From assembly GCA_964636325.1 (NCBI GenBank), contig CAZWRV010000079.1:1-30856 (forward strand): 30,856 nucleotides of DNA, read 5' to 3'. Both the position numbers and the translations under genes were made by a program. Positions 15,189-24,078 of the stretch are shown piece after piece; positions within the stretch are counted from its first letter, which is position 1; each line of letters starts with the position of its first letter. The notes below the pieces were generated by a model, which worked only from the letters and a program-made list of their open reading frames with translations, had not been told where the DNA came from and ran no database searches. The stretch is from CAZWRV01 sp964636325 (GTDB lineage Bacteria; Verrucomicrobiota; Lentisphaeria; Victivallales; GWF2-50-93).

Positions 15189-18100
15189 CTATTTCGTCTT
15201 CTCGGGCGGAGCCTGGCCGGGGTCGATCCTGACCATCCAGAAGTCGTGGCGCGGGATCTTGACGGCGAAGCCGCCATTGCCGTCGAGCGGCAGCTCTGAA
15301 TATTCCGTCGGCGAGCCCGCCGTCTCCTTCCCGTCGTCGTAGAAGCTGGGATGTCCGACGATGTTGGTGACGGAGCAGGACTTGGGATCCAGTCCCAGCT
15401 CCTTCCAGTCAACTGAAATAGGGCCGTCATATTCCTTTTCGCCGGAGCAGTTGGCGATGTTCAGCAGGGCGCGGCCCTTGGCCGAATAATAGCTGATCTT
15501 AACTTCCGGGGCTTTTGCAGTGAACGTCTTCTGTTCGAAGTAGCGGTGGAACTTCACGTCCGGATCGGTGATCCCGAACTTCTGCCTTTCAAGGAACCAC
15601 CAGCCTAGGTGGACGTTCATCGGGATGATGTCCAGAAGGCCGAGCAGTGCATACTGTGTCCGGGATGCCTGGACATATTCCTTGCGGTTCCAGAACTTCA
15701 GGTAGTTGAGAAAGATGGGCACCATCCCGAACTTCTGCAGCGTGCCGATGCCGAGAAGCCAGTCGCCAGGTCCGGCGCCGGAGCCGCTCTTGGCGCCGCT
15801 GCCCCACTGGTCCATCCAGTCCGGATCCTCGGGCTTCTCGAACATGAACGACTCGCCCTCGCTGCCGACGTCCACGAAAGCGTATGCGTGCGGCATGATC
15901 ATGCCGTAGATTGGCAGCCACACGAGCGGACGCTTCTTGTTGTCGATGAAGAGCTGGCGTGTCCGCTTGATCTGCTCGCGCATTCCAAGAGTGTTGTGGC
16001 CGACTCCGTGGGTGCCGTCCGCCTTGATGTAGCCTGAGCCGCTCAGGATGTTCGCGCTGACGGTCTGGCAGTTTGCCTCGTCGATGTAGATGCTGTCTAT
16101 CCCGCCCCTGGCGATGAACTTGTTAACCTGCCAGGCCCAGTAGTCGCGCATGCCGCGCGAAGGCATCGCAGTCCAGCCGTCGTTGGAAGTCTCCGCCTGC
16201 AGAATCTGGTTCAGATAGTCCCATCCGCCGTTGTGGAGTTTGTTGTGGGGGGCGGCAGGGACTATCACGTGCTGGTTTGTGAACGGCGCGATCTTTATGC
16301 CGGAATGGTTTTTGTGGGTCGTTTCATTGAATGTCTCCGGATCGTCCGGGGCAAGGTTGAATGTGCCGCCGCGCGCCTTGTCGATACGGCTGTCGCTCCA
16401 GATCCACCATAGGGCGAGGTCGTTATTGACCGGCGGAGTGCCCGGCCAAGCGGTGATCGGGAGGTAATGCACGTAAGCGCCGCGCCAGTCCGGGGGCAGT
16501 GGCTTTGTCGGCGTCGCCTCGTAGCCGAACGTGAATTCCAGCGGCCTGTCGAGCGTGAACGGAGTGTTGGCGAGAAGGCATTGCAGCCGGACATCTCCGT
16601 TCTCCAGACGGCTCAGGATTTGGAAGGGCTGCTTGTAATCTATCTGCCAGTTCTCCGGCTTGTCCGCGAACCATTCCAATGCGCGGTCGTCGTCGGAGAA
16701 AAGCACATAGAATAGGAACGGCGTACGCCCGGCCTGCTGCTTCAGGTTCGTGTGGAAGACACCGGCCTCGGCAGGGATCCGCTTGCGGTATGGATACCAC
16801 CAGTAGCCCTGGTCGGTCGCGGTGTTGGCATAAAGCGCCCGCTTCGAGGGCAGCACTGTCTCAAGGCTGACGGCGTCGAGCTTCACCGGGGATTTGGGTT
16901 CCTTCGGGGCGACGGTCAGCTTGATCAGCATCATGCCGTCGTATTCGAGGCGTCCGCTGAGCGAAATGGAGAGGTCGCCCGCGGAAGCGGATCCGTTCCA
17001 TTCGGCCGTTCCAGGCGCAGACATGGCGACTGCGACTTTCGCATCGGATATGATAAGCGGCTTGCCGTCCTGCCTGATCTCCAGCGATACCGGCGTCGAG
17101 AGGAGCTCCTCTCCCTGCGAGACAATCTGGGTCGGCAGGCCGAAGCCCCCCGCCAATTCGTGCCGGCGCCCCCACACAGAGAGCGACGTCCCCTTGACTT
17201 CTATCGGCGTCCACGGCGGCTGGATTGCGTCCGTGAGCCCCAGCTTGTTCCCGAGCCATTCGGCCTCGGGAAGTTCGTACGGGACTGACTCCTTGGCCGC
17301 GATTTCCTTCCCGTCCTTGCCGAGAAGCCGGACTCGGGCCACATACCTGCCAGCAGGCATTGATTTCAGCGGAACAAGGGCCTCGCCGAAGCCGCGGCGT
17401 AAAGGCTCTATCTTTCCGGTGCCGAGGGTTTCGCCTTTGCCGTCGAGGAGTTCGACCGCCATGCATGCGGCGGCCTTTTCGAAGTCGTTGCCGGAGTCGG
17501 CCGTGATGTGTGCCTTCAGCTCGCCGGGCCCCCAGTCAGCCGTAACTGTAAGTCCATGCTTGTCAATCGGTTTGATAGGAGCAGATTCCTTCATCGCAAA
17601 AGCCGCCTGGGCTTCCGCCGGCGTGAATGCGAAATTATAAGTTGCCAGTTCGTCGATCACGATGTCCTGTTTCCCTCCCGCGGCCGTCCCGATGCGGAAT
17701 TCCGGAAACTGCTCCGGGGGGAAAGGTGAAACCGCGGTCATCTCCTTTGCCAGTTTTCCGTCGAGATAGACGCTCTGCCTTATCCCCGCCCATGTCCAGG
17801 CGACATGATGCCATTCGCCCGGCTCGAACTTGAATCCGCCCGTTCCGATCCTGGTCTCGACCTCGTAGTGGCCGCCCCATGTGTAGCCCAGGCCGGCATG
17901 GAAGGTGATGTCGCCTGGCATCTCATCCTTGCCGTTTAAATACTGGCGCTGCGGAAGTATGCGCGTAGGGGTGAAGCCGATATTCATGATCGGCGGTCCG
18001 GGATAGACGCATGCGATTTCGGGCGGCCCCTCCTGGACCGCGCTGTTCAGTTTTATCCAGAAGCAGACCGTGCCGCGGCGGAGATCCATCCTGTGCGCGC

Positions 18101-18401
18101 CGGCGTTCATCATGGAGCTCTTCCTCCCCTCGACACCCTTTGCGATGGCGAGGCCCTGGCCGATCCGGCCGTCGGCATAGGCGGCCATGACCACGTTGAT
18201 GGGGGCACCCGCCTTGCCGTTCAAGATGTTCGGCTTTTTCGCGTCGCGCTCGTCCTCCCCGAATCCGGTGTATAACAGTGCTCTCGGCGCCGGATCGTCG
18301 CAGGCCGTGACTCCCCCAACGGTTTGCGCATCAAGGCCGGGGAACCCCTGCTGGGATATCAGGACGGCTACGGCCGCGGAGACAAGGTATTTGATCCTCA
18401 T
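15189..18401 (-). CDS. Secreted LamG plus glycoside-hydrolase-like protein
   Basis: This 1070-residue exported protein has a signal peptide (MRIKYLVSAAVAVLISQQ, probable cleavage near LDA-QT at 25). A LamG/concanavalin-like domain spans about 40-270 (GEWHHVAWTW, VYLDGKLAKE, ELATYNFAFTPAEAQ). Beta-sandwich segments follow. The C-terminal half looks like a TIM-barrel hydrolase of the type annotated DUF6067 or GH123-related. It shares with the 20560-24078 protein a GG[IL]xxIYxD strand (SIYIDEANC) and a later acidic GSEGE motif, as well as LEWFADKPENW and PLPPDWR. The catalytic assignment of these acids is inferred. It lies 13 bp downstream of a pseudopilin gene and probably in its operon. The likely role is degradation of a complex polysaccharide or glycoprotein at or outside the cell surface. 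Confidence 0.7.
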   Translation of the reverse strand: MRIKYLVSAAVAVLISQQGFPGLDAQTVGGVTACDDPAPRALLYTGFGEDERDAKKPNILNGKAGAPINVVMAAYADGRIGQGLAIAKGVEGRKSSMMNAGAHRMDLRRGTVCFWIKLNSAVQEGPPEIACVYPGPPIMNIGFTPTRILPQRQYLNGKDEMPGDITFHAGLGYTWGGHYEVETRIGTGGFKFEPGEWHHVAWTWAGIRQSVYLDGKLAKEMTAVSPFPPEQFPEFRIGTAAGGKQDIVIDELATYNFAFTPAEAQAAFAMKESAPIKPIDKHGLTVTADWGPGELKAHITADSGNDFEKAAACMAVELLDGKGETLGTGKIEPLRRGFGEALVPLKSMPAGRYVARVRLLGKDGKEIAAKESVPYELPEAEWLGNKLGLTDAIQPPWTPIEVKGTSLSVWGRRHELAGGFGLPTQIVSQGEELLSTPVSLEIRQDGKPLIISDAKVAVAMSAPGTAEWNGSASAGDLSISLSGRLEYDGMMLIKLTVAPKEPKSPVKLDAVSLETVLPSKRALYANTATDQGYWWYPYRKRIPAEAGVFHTNLKQQAGRTPFLFYVLFSDDDRALEWFADKPENWQIDYKQPFQILSRLENGDVRLQCLLANTPFTLDRPLEFTFGYEATPTKPLPPDWRGAYVHYLPITAWPGTPPVNNDLALWWIWSDSRIDKARGGTFNLAPDDPETFNETTHKNHSGIKIAPFTNQHVIVPAAPHNKLHNGGWDYLNQILQAETSNDGWTAMPSRGMRDYWAWQVNKFIARGGIDSIYIDEANCQTVSANILSGSGYIKADGTHGVGHNTLGMREQIKRTRQLFIDNKKRPLVWLPIYGMIMPHAYAFVDVGSEGESFMFEKPEDPDWMDQWGSGAKSGSGAGPGDWLLGIGTLQKFGMVPIFLNYLKFWNRKEYVQASRTQYALLGLLDIIPMNVHLGWWFLERQKFGITDPDVKFHRYFEQKTFTAKAPEVKISYYSAKGRALLNIANCSGEKEYDGPISVDWKELGLDPKSCSVTNIVGHPSFYDDGKETAGSPTEYSELPLDGNGGFAVKIPRHDFWMVRIDPGQAPPEKTK

Positions 18402-18414
18402 TTTATCAACCCGC

Positions 18415-19332
18415 TCATTGCAGTTTTTGCGCGGTGGCCCAGAAATAGGTGCTGTCGAGGTAGTTGCCGGCGTCCCAGTTGGTGCTGAATTTAGTTACGT
18501 TGTCCCCGGTCCAGGTCTTGGTGGAACCGTCCCACCATAAAAGATTTATGAATCTCAGCTTGTGCGGACGGTTTGCGGCGCTTTTGGCCTGCACGGCGCC
18601 GGAATCGCAGCAGGCCGCGAGTATGTTGAGCGATCCGCTGACCCCGTATGTGAAAGGGATGAAAGGGTCGCTCGGGAAGCTCCATGATGCCGAGCCCTTC
18701 GGCTGGACGTTGGCGCGGTCGGGCATCTTGAAGTAGAAGGCGGAGGCAGAACATCCGCTCTGCTGCGGGACGTTGTATGAATATCCGCAGTAGTTGGGGG
18801 TCCAGTAGGAAGGCGGATTGGAATTCCAGGGCCAGCACTGGTATGAGAGGCCCGGGCAGTAGAATGCCGGGCTGTTCCTGTGGGCCGCCGCGGTCATCGA
18901 CACGTCCGCCACCGAGAAGTTGGACGCGGGGATGTAGCCGCCGGCCACCAGCGCGTAGAGGCGCGCCTGGATCTTCGTGGACTCCGTATAGTCGTAGGAC
19001 GCCTGGTGGGTCGCCTTAGCGCTGCCGGGGAGCCAGCTGTCGCAGTCCGCAGTATATCCGTTCAGGCCCGTTCCGATCTGCTTCAGGTTGTTCACGCACA
19101 GCATCCCCCTGGCGGAAAGCCTGGCGTTCTGCAGCGCCGGAAGAAGCATCGCCATGAGTATCGCTATTATGGCTATCACCACGAGCAGTTCGATCAGGGT
19201 GAAGGCGTTTTCAACCTTTCCATGCCGCCGCGGATGGGCGGAGTCCGGCGCGGCGTTCATCAAGGCCGCAGTCGTGCTTCCGGAAATCGGCACCGACCAT
19301 TCCATGTAGCTTTCTGCCTTCCTTGATTCCAT
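18415..19332 (-). CDS. Pseudopilin-like protein with prepilin N-terminal motif
   Basis: This 305-residue protein carries the prepilin signature NAFTLIELLVVIAI at about 42-55, with the conserved glutamate at +5. The hydrophobic helix continues to about residue 65 (ALQNAR follows). The leader before the cleavage site is long (about 42 residues). AAAGG 5 bases before the ATG at 19332 supports this start. The exported C-terminal part is rich in aromatic residues and cysteine (YCPGLSYQCWPWNSNPP, LLWWDGSTKTW). It resembles the DUF1559-like pseudopilins that are expanded in Lentisphaerota and Planctomycetota. It should be inner-membrane-anchored or assembled by a type II-like machinery. The neighbouring hydrolase gene suggests a surface or substrate-handling role; this is inferred. 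Confidence 0.75.
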   Translation of the reverse strand: MESRKAESYMEWSVPISGSTTAALMNAAPDSAHPRRHGKVENAFTLIELLVVIAIIAILMAMLLPALQNARLSARGMLCVNNLKQIGTGLNGYTADCDSWLPGSAKATHQASYDYTESTKIQARLYALVAGGYIPASNFSVADVSMTAAAHRNSPAFYCPGLSYQCWPWNSNPPSYWTPNYCGYSYNVPQQSGCSASAFYFKMPDRANVQPKGSASWSFPSDPFIPFTYGVSGSLNILAACCDSGAVQAKSAANRPHKLRFINLLWWDGSTKTWTGDNVTKFSTNWDAGNYLDSTYFWATAQKLQ

Positions 19333-19386
19333 GCTGCCTTTCGCGCGGAGAACTCGGCGAGTCCGCCGTGACGCGCCAGCAACCCT

Positions 19387-20169
19387 TTAATATTCCTGGT
19401 TGACGTTCTTCCAGAACGTGCTGGCGTCGCCGTCGTTCCCCTCGATTAGGCCCGGCACATAGGGGTGCGGCCACCAGCCGCCCGCTGGCCTGCCAAACCA
19501 GCGCACCTCGCCGGTGCCGTAGGAGATGTTCGCGCCCCGGCTGCGGTGAGGATGTTCGTTGGGGTCCAAAGATCTTGAATAGGCACATGCGTTTAGGGCG
19601 TAATACTTGATGTTCGACCATCCGCCGTACCACCAGAGCGGCCTGCCGATGTCCTTCAGCGAATAGGAGAACGTTCCGGCGGAGTCGAAGGTGGATCCGG
19701 GGACGCAATAGGCATACGATGAATAGTGCTTGTAATTGTAGACCCACGGCTGGTAGCTGTCGCGGTAGCGGTATCCGGGGCAGTCAAGGATGACGCGCGG
19801 CAGGTACGCCGAGATCGCGTTGCTGTTCGGCTGGGAGCCAACACCGATCCCCGCAGCATAGCACAGGAACCCCTGCTTGGTGGGATAGCCGCTCCCGTCG
19901 TCAAGCTTGCTGGCGGAGGTGCACTTTACAGAGATGGGCAAGCGTTCCCCGTAGTCGCCCGCATATGATATGTTGCCCTGATAAATCTGCTTGAGGTTGC
20001 TGATGCATGTCGCCTTGTAGGCCTGTTCTCTCGCCTCCCTCAGCGCCGGAAGGAGCATCGCCGCCAGTATCGCGATGATCGCGATCACAATAAGGAGTTC
20101 TATAAGTGTGAATGCCTTATTGCCGGGCTTCGCCGCTGTCGAGCCGTAGTATTTCATGTGCATGGCCAT
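19387..20169 (-). CDS. Pseudopilin-like protein with prepilin N-terminal motif
   Basis: This product is about 260 residues, with the prepilin motif KAFTLIELLIVIAI at about 18-31, then AAMLLPALREAREQ. The exported domain holds LDCPGYRYRDSYQPWVYNY and a late HPHRSRGANISYGTGEVRWFG block, which resembles the 'H-x-G-x-N...DG' end of DUF1559-type proteins. The start is ambiguous between ATGs at 20169, 20163 and 20157. AGGA precedes the first by 4 bases and the second by 10. It is the first gene of the leftward unit (then 18415-19332, then 15189-18401) and is served by the promoter module at 20207-20243. Confidence 0.75.
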   Translation of the reverse strand: MAMHMKYYGSTAAKPGNKAFTLIELLIVIAIIAILAAMLLPALREAREQAYKATCISNLKQIYQGNISYAGDYGERLPISVKCTSASKLDDGSGYPTKQGFLCYAAGIGVGSQPNSNAISAYLPRVILDCPGYRYRDSYQPWVYNYKHYSSYAYCVPGSTFDSAGTFSYSLKDIGRPLWWYGGWSNIKYYALNACAYSRSLDPNEHPHRSRGANISYGTGEVRWFGRPAGGWWPHPYVPGLIEGNDGDASTFWKNVNQEY

Positions 20170-20206
20170 GGGATCCTGCGTTTTTAAACAATATTCTCGT
20201 CTTCTA

Positions 20207-20243
20207 TATATACCAACATATACCATATCGGCGATGGCGTCAA
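20207..20243 (-). promoter_or_regulatory. Promoter/operator module for the leftward pseudopilin-hydrolase unit
   Basis: Read on the minus strand: TTGACG (20243-20238), 13 bases, GGTATA (20224-20219), 4 bases, GGTATA (20214-20209), ending about 40 bases before the ATG at 20169. The same arrangement, with the same spacings, faces the other way at 20482-20518. The -35-like TTGACG with TATATG at 15 bp could be the core promoter. The 10-bp direct repeat could be a regulator site. Confidence 0.55.
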
Positions 20244-20295
20244 GCCCCGGAGCCGTGAAAATCGCAATTTTTTATGGCGGGCAGGCAAGGCTCAG

Positions 20296-20421
20296 CCTTC
20301 CGGCAAGGTGCGCCTCGACGGGGATTTGCCCCGTCGGGCGTAGAACAGGCGCTGGAAGGCCGTGGCAAGCCGTCCAGCGCCACCCCCATCTTTGACCGCC
20401 GCAAGGACGGCCGAGGCGCCT
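20296..20421. other. Nested hairpins between the divergent promoters
   Basis: Hairpins lie at 20296-20308 (CCTT/AAGG), 20316-20336 (perfect 8-bp CGACGGGG/CCCCGTCG) and 20349-20380 (perfect 8-bp GCGCTGGA/TCCAGCGC). An outer GCGCCT/AGGCGC pair (20310-20315 with 20414-20419) encloses the last two. No gene is credible in 20170-20559. The region is otherwise the two promoter modules. Confidence 0.5.
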
Positions 20422-20481
20422 GTATAAAGCCGAAGCATTACACGGCCGGCAAGATTGTCGTAAAAAAGTTCGGCGGGGCTC

Positions 20482-20518
20482 TTGACGTGCTTTGGATATC
20501 GGTATACGGTGGTATACT
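20482..20518 (+). promoter_or_regulatory. Promoter/operator module for the rightward hydrolase gene
   Basis: TTGACG (20482-20487), 13 bases, GGTATA (20501-20506), 4 bases, GGTATA (20511-20516), with TATACT at 20513-20518. The ATG of the hydrolase gene is 41 bases further on. It is almost identical in layout to the module on the other strand at 20207-20243. Confidence 0.55.
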
Positions 20519-20559
20519 CGCGAATACTCTTCGAACTCACAATAAAGACGGGGTGCGTG

Positions 20560-23500
20560 ATGAATGCGAAGATGCAGGGCTTGCTGAAGGGTGCGGCCGT
20601 GGGGTTCCGTATGTTCACTGGTGAAATCAGGAACCGTGCCGCGCTGATCGCGACGGCCGCCGTCGCAGGCGCGGCCGTCATGTCCGCCGCCGACGAAGCG
20701 TCCATTGCGGAGCGCAGCACATGGAATGCCGACAGCCGCGGAACCATACCGAAGATGAAGGCTCCGCCCGTCTGCGACGGAGTGATCAACGCCGGGGAGT
20801 GGCGGGATTCGGCCGAGTTCAACGCTCAGGTCGACCAGGGCGCCGGCCACAACTTCTATCCGCGCGAAGTCGTCTGGCATATCGCGTGGGACGAGTCGAA
20901 CATCTACATAGCGTCGCGGACCGTCCTCCTGGAGAACGAGGTCCCCAAGAGGAACGCGCGTTCCAGCGTAGGGGCGCGAGTCATGTACGACGACACCATC
21001 GAGATGTGGCTCGATCCGAAGGGGCGCAACGCCGGCAAGGAGCTGGCCAGCTATTACCAGGCGATGATCAACGCTATCGGCATCACCTACTTCTGCCGCC
21101 TTTTCCCATCGGTCGCCGCCCGCAGCGACGATTGGCGGCCTGACTGGAAAATCGCCTCGAAGGTGCACGACGGATTCCTGGACTTCGAAATCCAGATGCC
21201 GATCAAGGATTTCGCATTGGCCCAGCCGAACAAGGGGGGGGACGTCTGGGGCATGATGTTCGCCCGCAACTTCATGTTCGAGAACTGGAACCAGTCGCCC
21301 ATGGCCTACCAGTTCCCCTCGTTCGGGTTTGCCGTGCACACCTTCTATCCGCTTATGACTCTGGCCGACAAGGACTTGTATGTCAAGTTCCGCAATCCGC
21401 AGCCCCTCTTCGACGGCAAGGCCTTCGCCGGAGCCGAGATAATCAATCCGTCCGGAGCGGCCAAGAAGGCCTCGGTCCGGCTGGCAATATCCAGGCTCGG
21501 AGAGAAGCCGAAGGATCCCGCCGCGCAGATATTCGAAAGGAAACAGACACTCGAAGTCCCGGCCGGCGGTTCCGCGAAGTTCGCAGTCGACGAGGCGCTC
21601 AACCCTCCGGTCGACATCGCGAAATCCGCATCCTACAGATACGAGTTCTCGGTCTCGGACGAGGCTGAAAGGGAAATATTCCACTGCCATTTCAAATACA
21701 ATCCGACAGTGGGGCGCGACTGGATCGGCAAGAAGTTCCAGCCGCCGAGGCAGGTCAATGCGTGGACGGCATTCAACCCTGTGCGCTCCATTCTGGAGTG
21801 GTATGTGGACGTCATAGACTTTCCGGGCAAGAAGGATGTCGCCTCGGCGCGAGTCATCGCGCTCGACGCCGGCGGAAAGGCGATCGGCGAAAGCAGCCAG
21901 AACCTTGTATACAACGATCTCTTCTGCGGCCTCCTGCAGCTTCCGGCCCTCCCCCCTGGAAAATATTCCTGGAAGGCTTCCCTCGTCATGAAGGATGGAA
22001 CTGAAGTCCCTGCAGGCGAGGGGATTGCGGACAAAGGCGGATTCGAGAAGAAGGACGAGGCGGCGGCATTCCCATGGTGGGGCACCAAGCTCGGCGACGC
22101 GGAAAAGGTGCTCTGGCCATACGCTGCCGTGAAAGCCGATGAGGGGGGCGCAAAGCTCAAGGCCTGGGGCAAGGAGATCGAACTGGACGGGCTGGCCCTC
22201 CCCAAGAAGATAATCTCCGCCGGCAACTCGGAGAAATGGCCCGCGGGTCGCGCCGGCAGCCCCGAAGTCCTGGCCGCGCCCATAAGGATTGAATCCGTAG
22301 TTGACGGCAGGCCGGCGACCGTGCCGTCCGACGGAAAACCGAAGCTGGTCTCCTCCGCCGATCACCGCATACGCCTGGCCGGCGAGGCCATTGCCGGGCA
22401 GTTGAGGATTTCAACGAAGACCGCGTTCGAGCAGGACGGCGCATACTTTGTCGAAATGACCCTGGCGCCCGCGAAGCCCGGGGAGAGGGTGAAGCTTGAC
22501 TCGCTGGACATGGTGATACCTATGCGTTCGGAAGTCGCCACGTTCCTCAACGCCTACGCGCACTGCGGATATTCAGGCTATTACATCGACTGGGTCTCCA
22601 AGGAACCAATGGGCGGGGGAAAGGCCGAGGGGCGTTTCAAGGTATGGGACGCTTCGCTCAACGGGCCGCCGTCCGTCACCGTCGGCGACTTCATCCCTCA
22701 GATATGGATGGGCAACGAGTTTGCGGGGCTGCTCTGGTACGCCGACAACGACAAGGGCTGGACTCCGGCGGACGGCGTCCATTCCCAGGAGATATTCCGC
22801 GACGGCGGACAGGTGCTCATGGTGCACCACATCATCAGCGTGCCGACTGAGATAAAGGAAGAGCGCCAAGTCAGCTTCGTGATCCAGCCTACCCCGATAC
22901 GTCCGCTTACGCCGGGATGGCGCATGCTCAACTGCAACTTCTCCCAGTCCTTCCTCAACTGGGACGCCATGGGCAGGAGCGGCGCGGCATACAGCGCCAT
23001 GGTCAACCTCAGCAACGACGACTGCTACGCTAAGTCCAAGGCGTTCTCGGACAAATGGCCGGGACCCAAGTCCCCGAGGCCGACCCTCGCCATGTATTAC
23101 GCGCCGCACACCGAGAGCTCCGAAATAATGACAAGCATCTGGCCGGACCGCAACTATTTCGGCGCAGAATGGCTCAACGGCAGCTACACGGATACACTTA
23201 ACGACCATACCATCTGGTATATCAACAAATGGATTGAAAAGGGCGGCCTGCAGGGGATCTACCACGACCAGTTCTCGCCGCACAGGAACACTTCGGTCAC
23301 CACCGGACTAGCGTATTTCCTCCCCGACGGGAGGGTGCAGCCCGGCTTCGCCCTCACGACCCGCCGCCGCTTTGTGATGCGCGAACACGCCCTCTGGATG
23401 GAGAAGGGCATCATGCCGCCGCGCACCCTGACCCATGCCACCAACGGCGCCCCGCTCGGCAGCGTCGGCTGGGTGGAATCGTGCCTCGACGGCGAGGACA

Positions 23501-24078
23501 AGATGATCAACAAGAACATGCCCCTCGACTTCGCCGACACATGGACGTCGGACCGCATACGTGCAGGCTCCATCTCATACAACCTCGGCACCACCTTCGC
23601 CTGGATGCGCCTCATAGACAGCTCCGGAATGACGCCCGAGCAGCAGACGGCACACACCCGCAACTACGTCGGGCACTGCATGATGCACGACGTCTTGAAC
23701 GCGATGGAGACCAATTTCAAGAAGACGTTCAATGCCATGGTGGACTGGGGGCTGGATGACGACAAGGTCTTCTTCTGGCCGCACTGGAGCAACGGCGACG
23801 TCGTCGCCAGTTCTGACAAGGACGTCAAGGTCAGCGCATGGACCCTCCCAGACAGGATTCTCCTGTGCGCCATGAACTATTCGAAGGACCGCGCGTCCGA
23901 ATGTTCCGTGGAGCTGAAGGCGGACAAGCTGGGAGTTTCACTGCCGGCGGAACGGGCCGCGCGCTGCGTGGAAACTGGCAAGGAGGAGAAGCTGTCCGGG
24001 GATGCCGGCGCATTGACCGTCGGATTTTCTGTGAAGCCGAGGGACTTCCGCCTCCTCAGCCTCGGACCAGCCAAGTAA
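20560..24078 (+). CDS. Large secreted glycoside-hydrolase-like protein with CBM9/DOMON-like front end
   Basis: This 1172-residue protein has a long signal region: a basic start, then AALIATAAVAGAAVMSA at about 30-46, with probable cleavage before DEAS. The next 220 residues look like a CBM9/DOMON-like carbohydrate-binding module (PPVCDGVINAGEWRDSAEF, IAWDESNIYIASR, YDDTIEMWLDP, DGFLDFEIQMPIKDF). Beta-sandwich repeats follow. The hydrolase-like part shows MVIPMRSEVATF, FAGLLWYADNDKGWTP, PIRPLTPGWR, GIYHDQFSPH and WVESCLDGED. These blocks place it with DUF6067/GH123-like proteins and match the 15189-18401 protein. The ATG at 20560 follows only a weak GGGG site, and an ATG at 20572 is possible. 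It is transcribed away from the pseudopilin unit from a matching promoter. Confidence 0.7.
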   Translation: MNAKMQGLLKGAAVGFRMFTGEIRNRAALIATAAVAGAAVMSAADEASIAERSTWNADSRGTIPKMKAPPVCDGVINAGEWRDSAEFNAQVDQGAGHNFYPREVVWHIAWDESNIYIASRTVLLENEVPKRNARSSVGARVMYDDTIEMWLDPKGRNAGKELASYYQAMINAIGITYFCRLFPSVAARSDDWRPDWKIASKVHDGFLDFEIQMPIKDFALAQPNKGGDVWGMMFARNFMFENWNQSPMAYQFPSFGFAVHTFYPLMTLADKDLYVKFRNPQPLFDGKAFAGAEIINPSGAAKKASVRLAISRLGEKPKDPAAQIFERKQTLEVPAGGSAKFAVDEALNPPVDIAKSASYRYEFSVSDEAEREIFHCHFKYNPTVGRDWIGKKFQPPRQVNAWTAFNPVRSILEWYVDVIDFPGKKDVASARVIALDAGGKAIGESSQNLVYNDLFCGLLQLPALPPGKYSWKASLVMKDGTEVPAGEGIADKGGFEKKDEAAAFPWWGTKLGDAEKVLWPYAAVKADEGGAKLKAWGKEIELDGLALPKKIISAGNSEKWPAGRAGSPEVLAAPIRIESVVDGRPATVPSDGKPKLVSSADHRIRLAGEAIAGQLRISTKTAFEQDGAYFVEMTLAPAKPGERVKLDSLDMVIPMRSEVATFLNAYAHCGYSGYYIDWVSKEPMGGGKAEGRFKVWDASLNGPPSVTVGDFIPQIWMGNEFAGLLWYADNDKGWTPADGVHSQEIFRDGGQVLMVHHIISVPTEIKEERQVSFVIQPTPIRPLTPGWRMLNCNFSQSFLNWDAMGRSGAAYSAMVNLSNDDCYAKSKAFSDKWPGPKSPRPTLAMYYAPHTESSEIMTSIWPDRNYFGAEWLNGSYTDTLNDHTIWYINKWIEKGGLQGIYHDQFSPHRNTSVTTGLAYFLPDGRVQPGFALTTRRRFVMREHALWMEKGIMPPRTLTHATNGAPLGSVGWVESCLDGEDKMINKNMPLDFADTWTSDRIRAGSISYNLGTTFAWMRLIDSSGMTPEQQTAHTRNYVGHCMMHDVLNAMETNFKKTFNAMVDWGLDDDKVFFWPHWSNGDVVASSDKDVKVSAWTLPDRILLCAMNYSKDRASECSVELKADKLGVSLPAERAARCVETGKEEKLSGDAGALTVGFSVKPRDFRLLSLGPAK

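Noticed and set aside
20482..20518. Sigma54-type promoter
   Set aside because: The GG...GC elements with the required 10-bp spacing are absent; the pattern fits a sigma70-like or regulator-repeat arrangement better.
20272..22365. 697-codon minus-strand frame opposite the 20560 gene
   Set aside because: It mirrors a protein with a signal peptide and clear domain motifs on the plus strand, and its own product shows no signal, repeat or motif.
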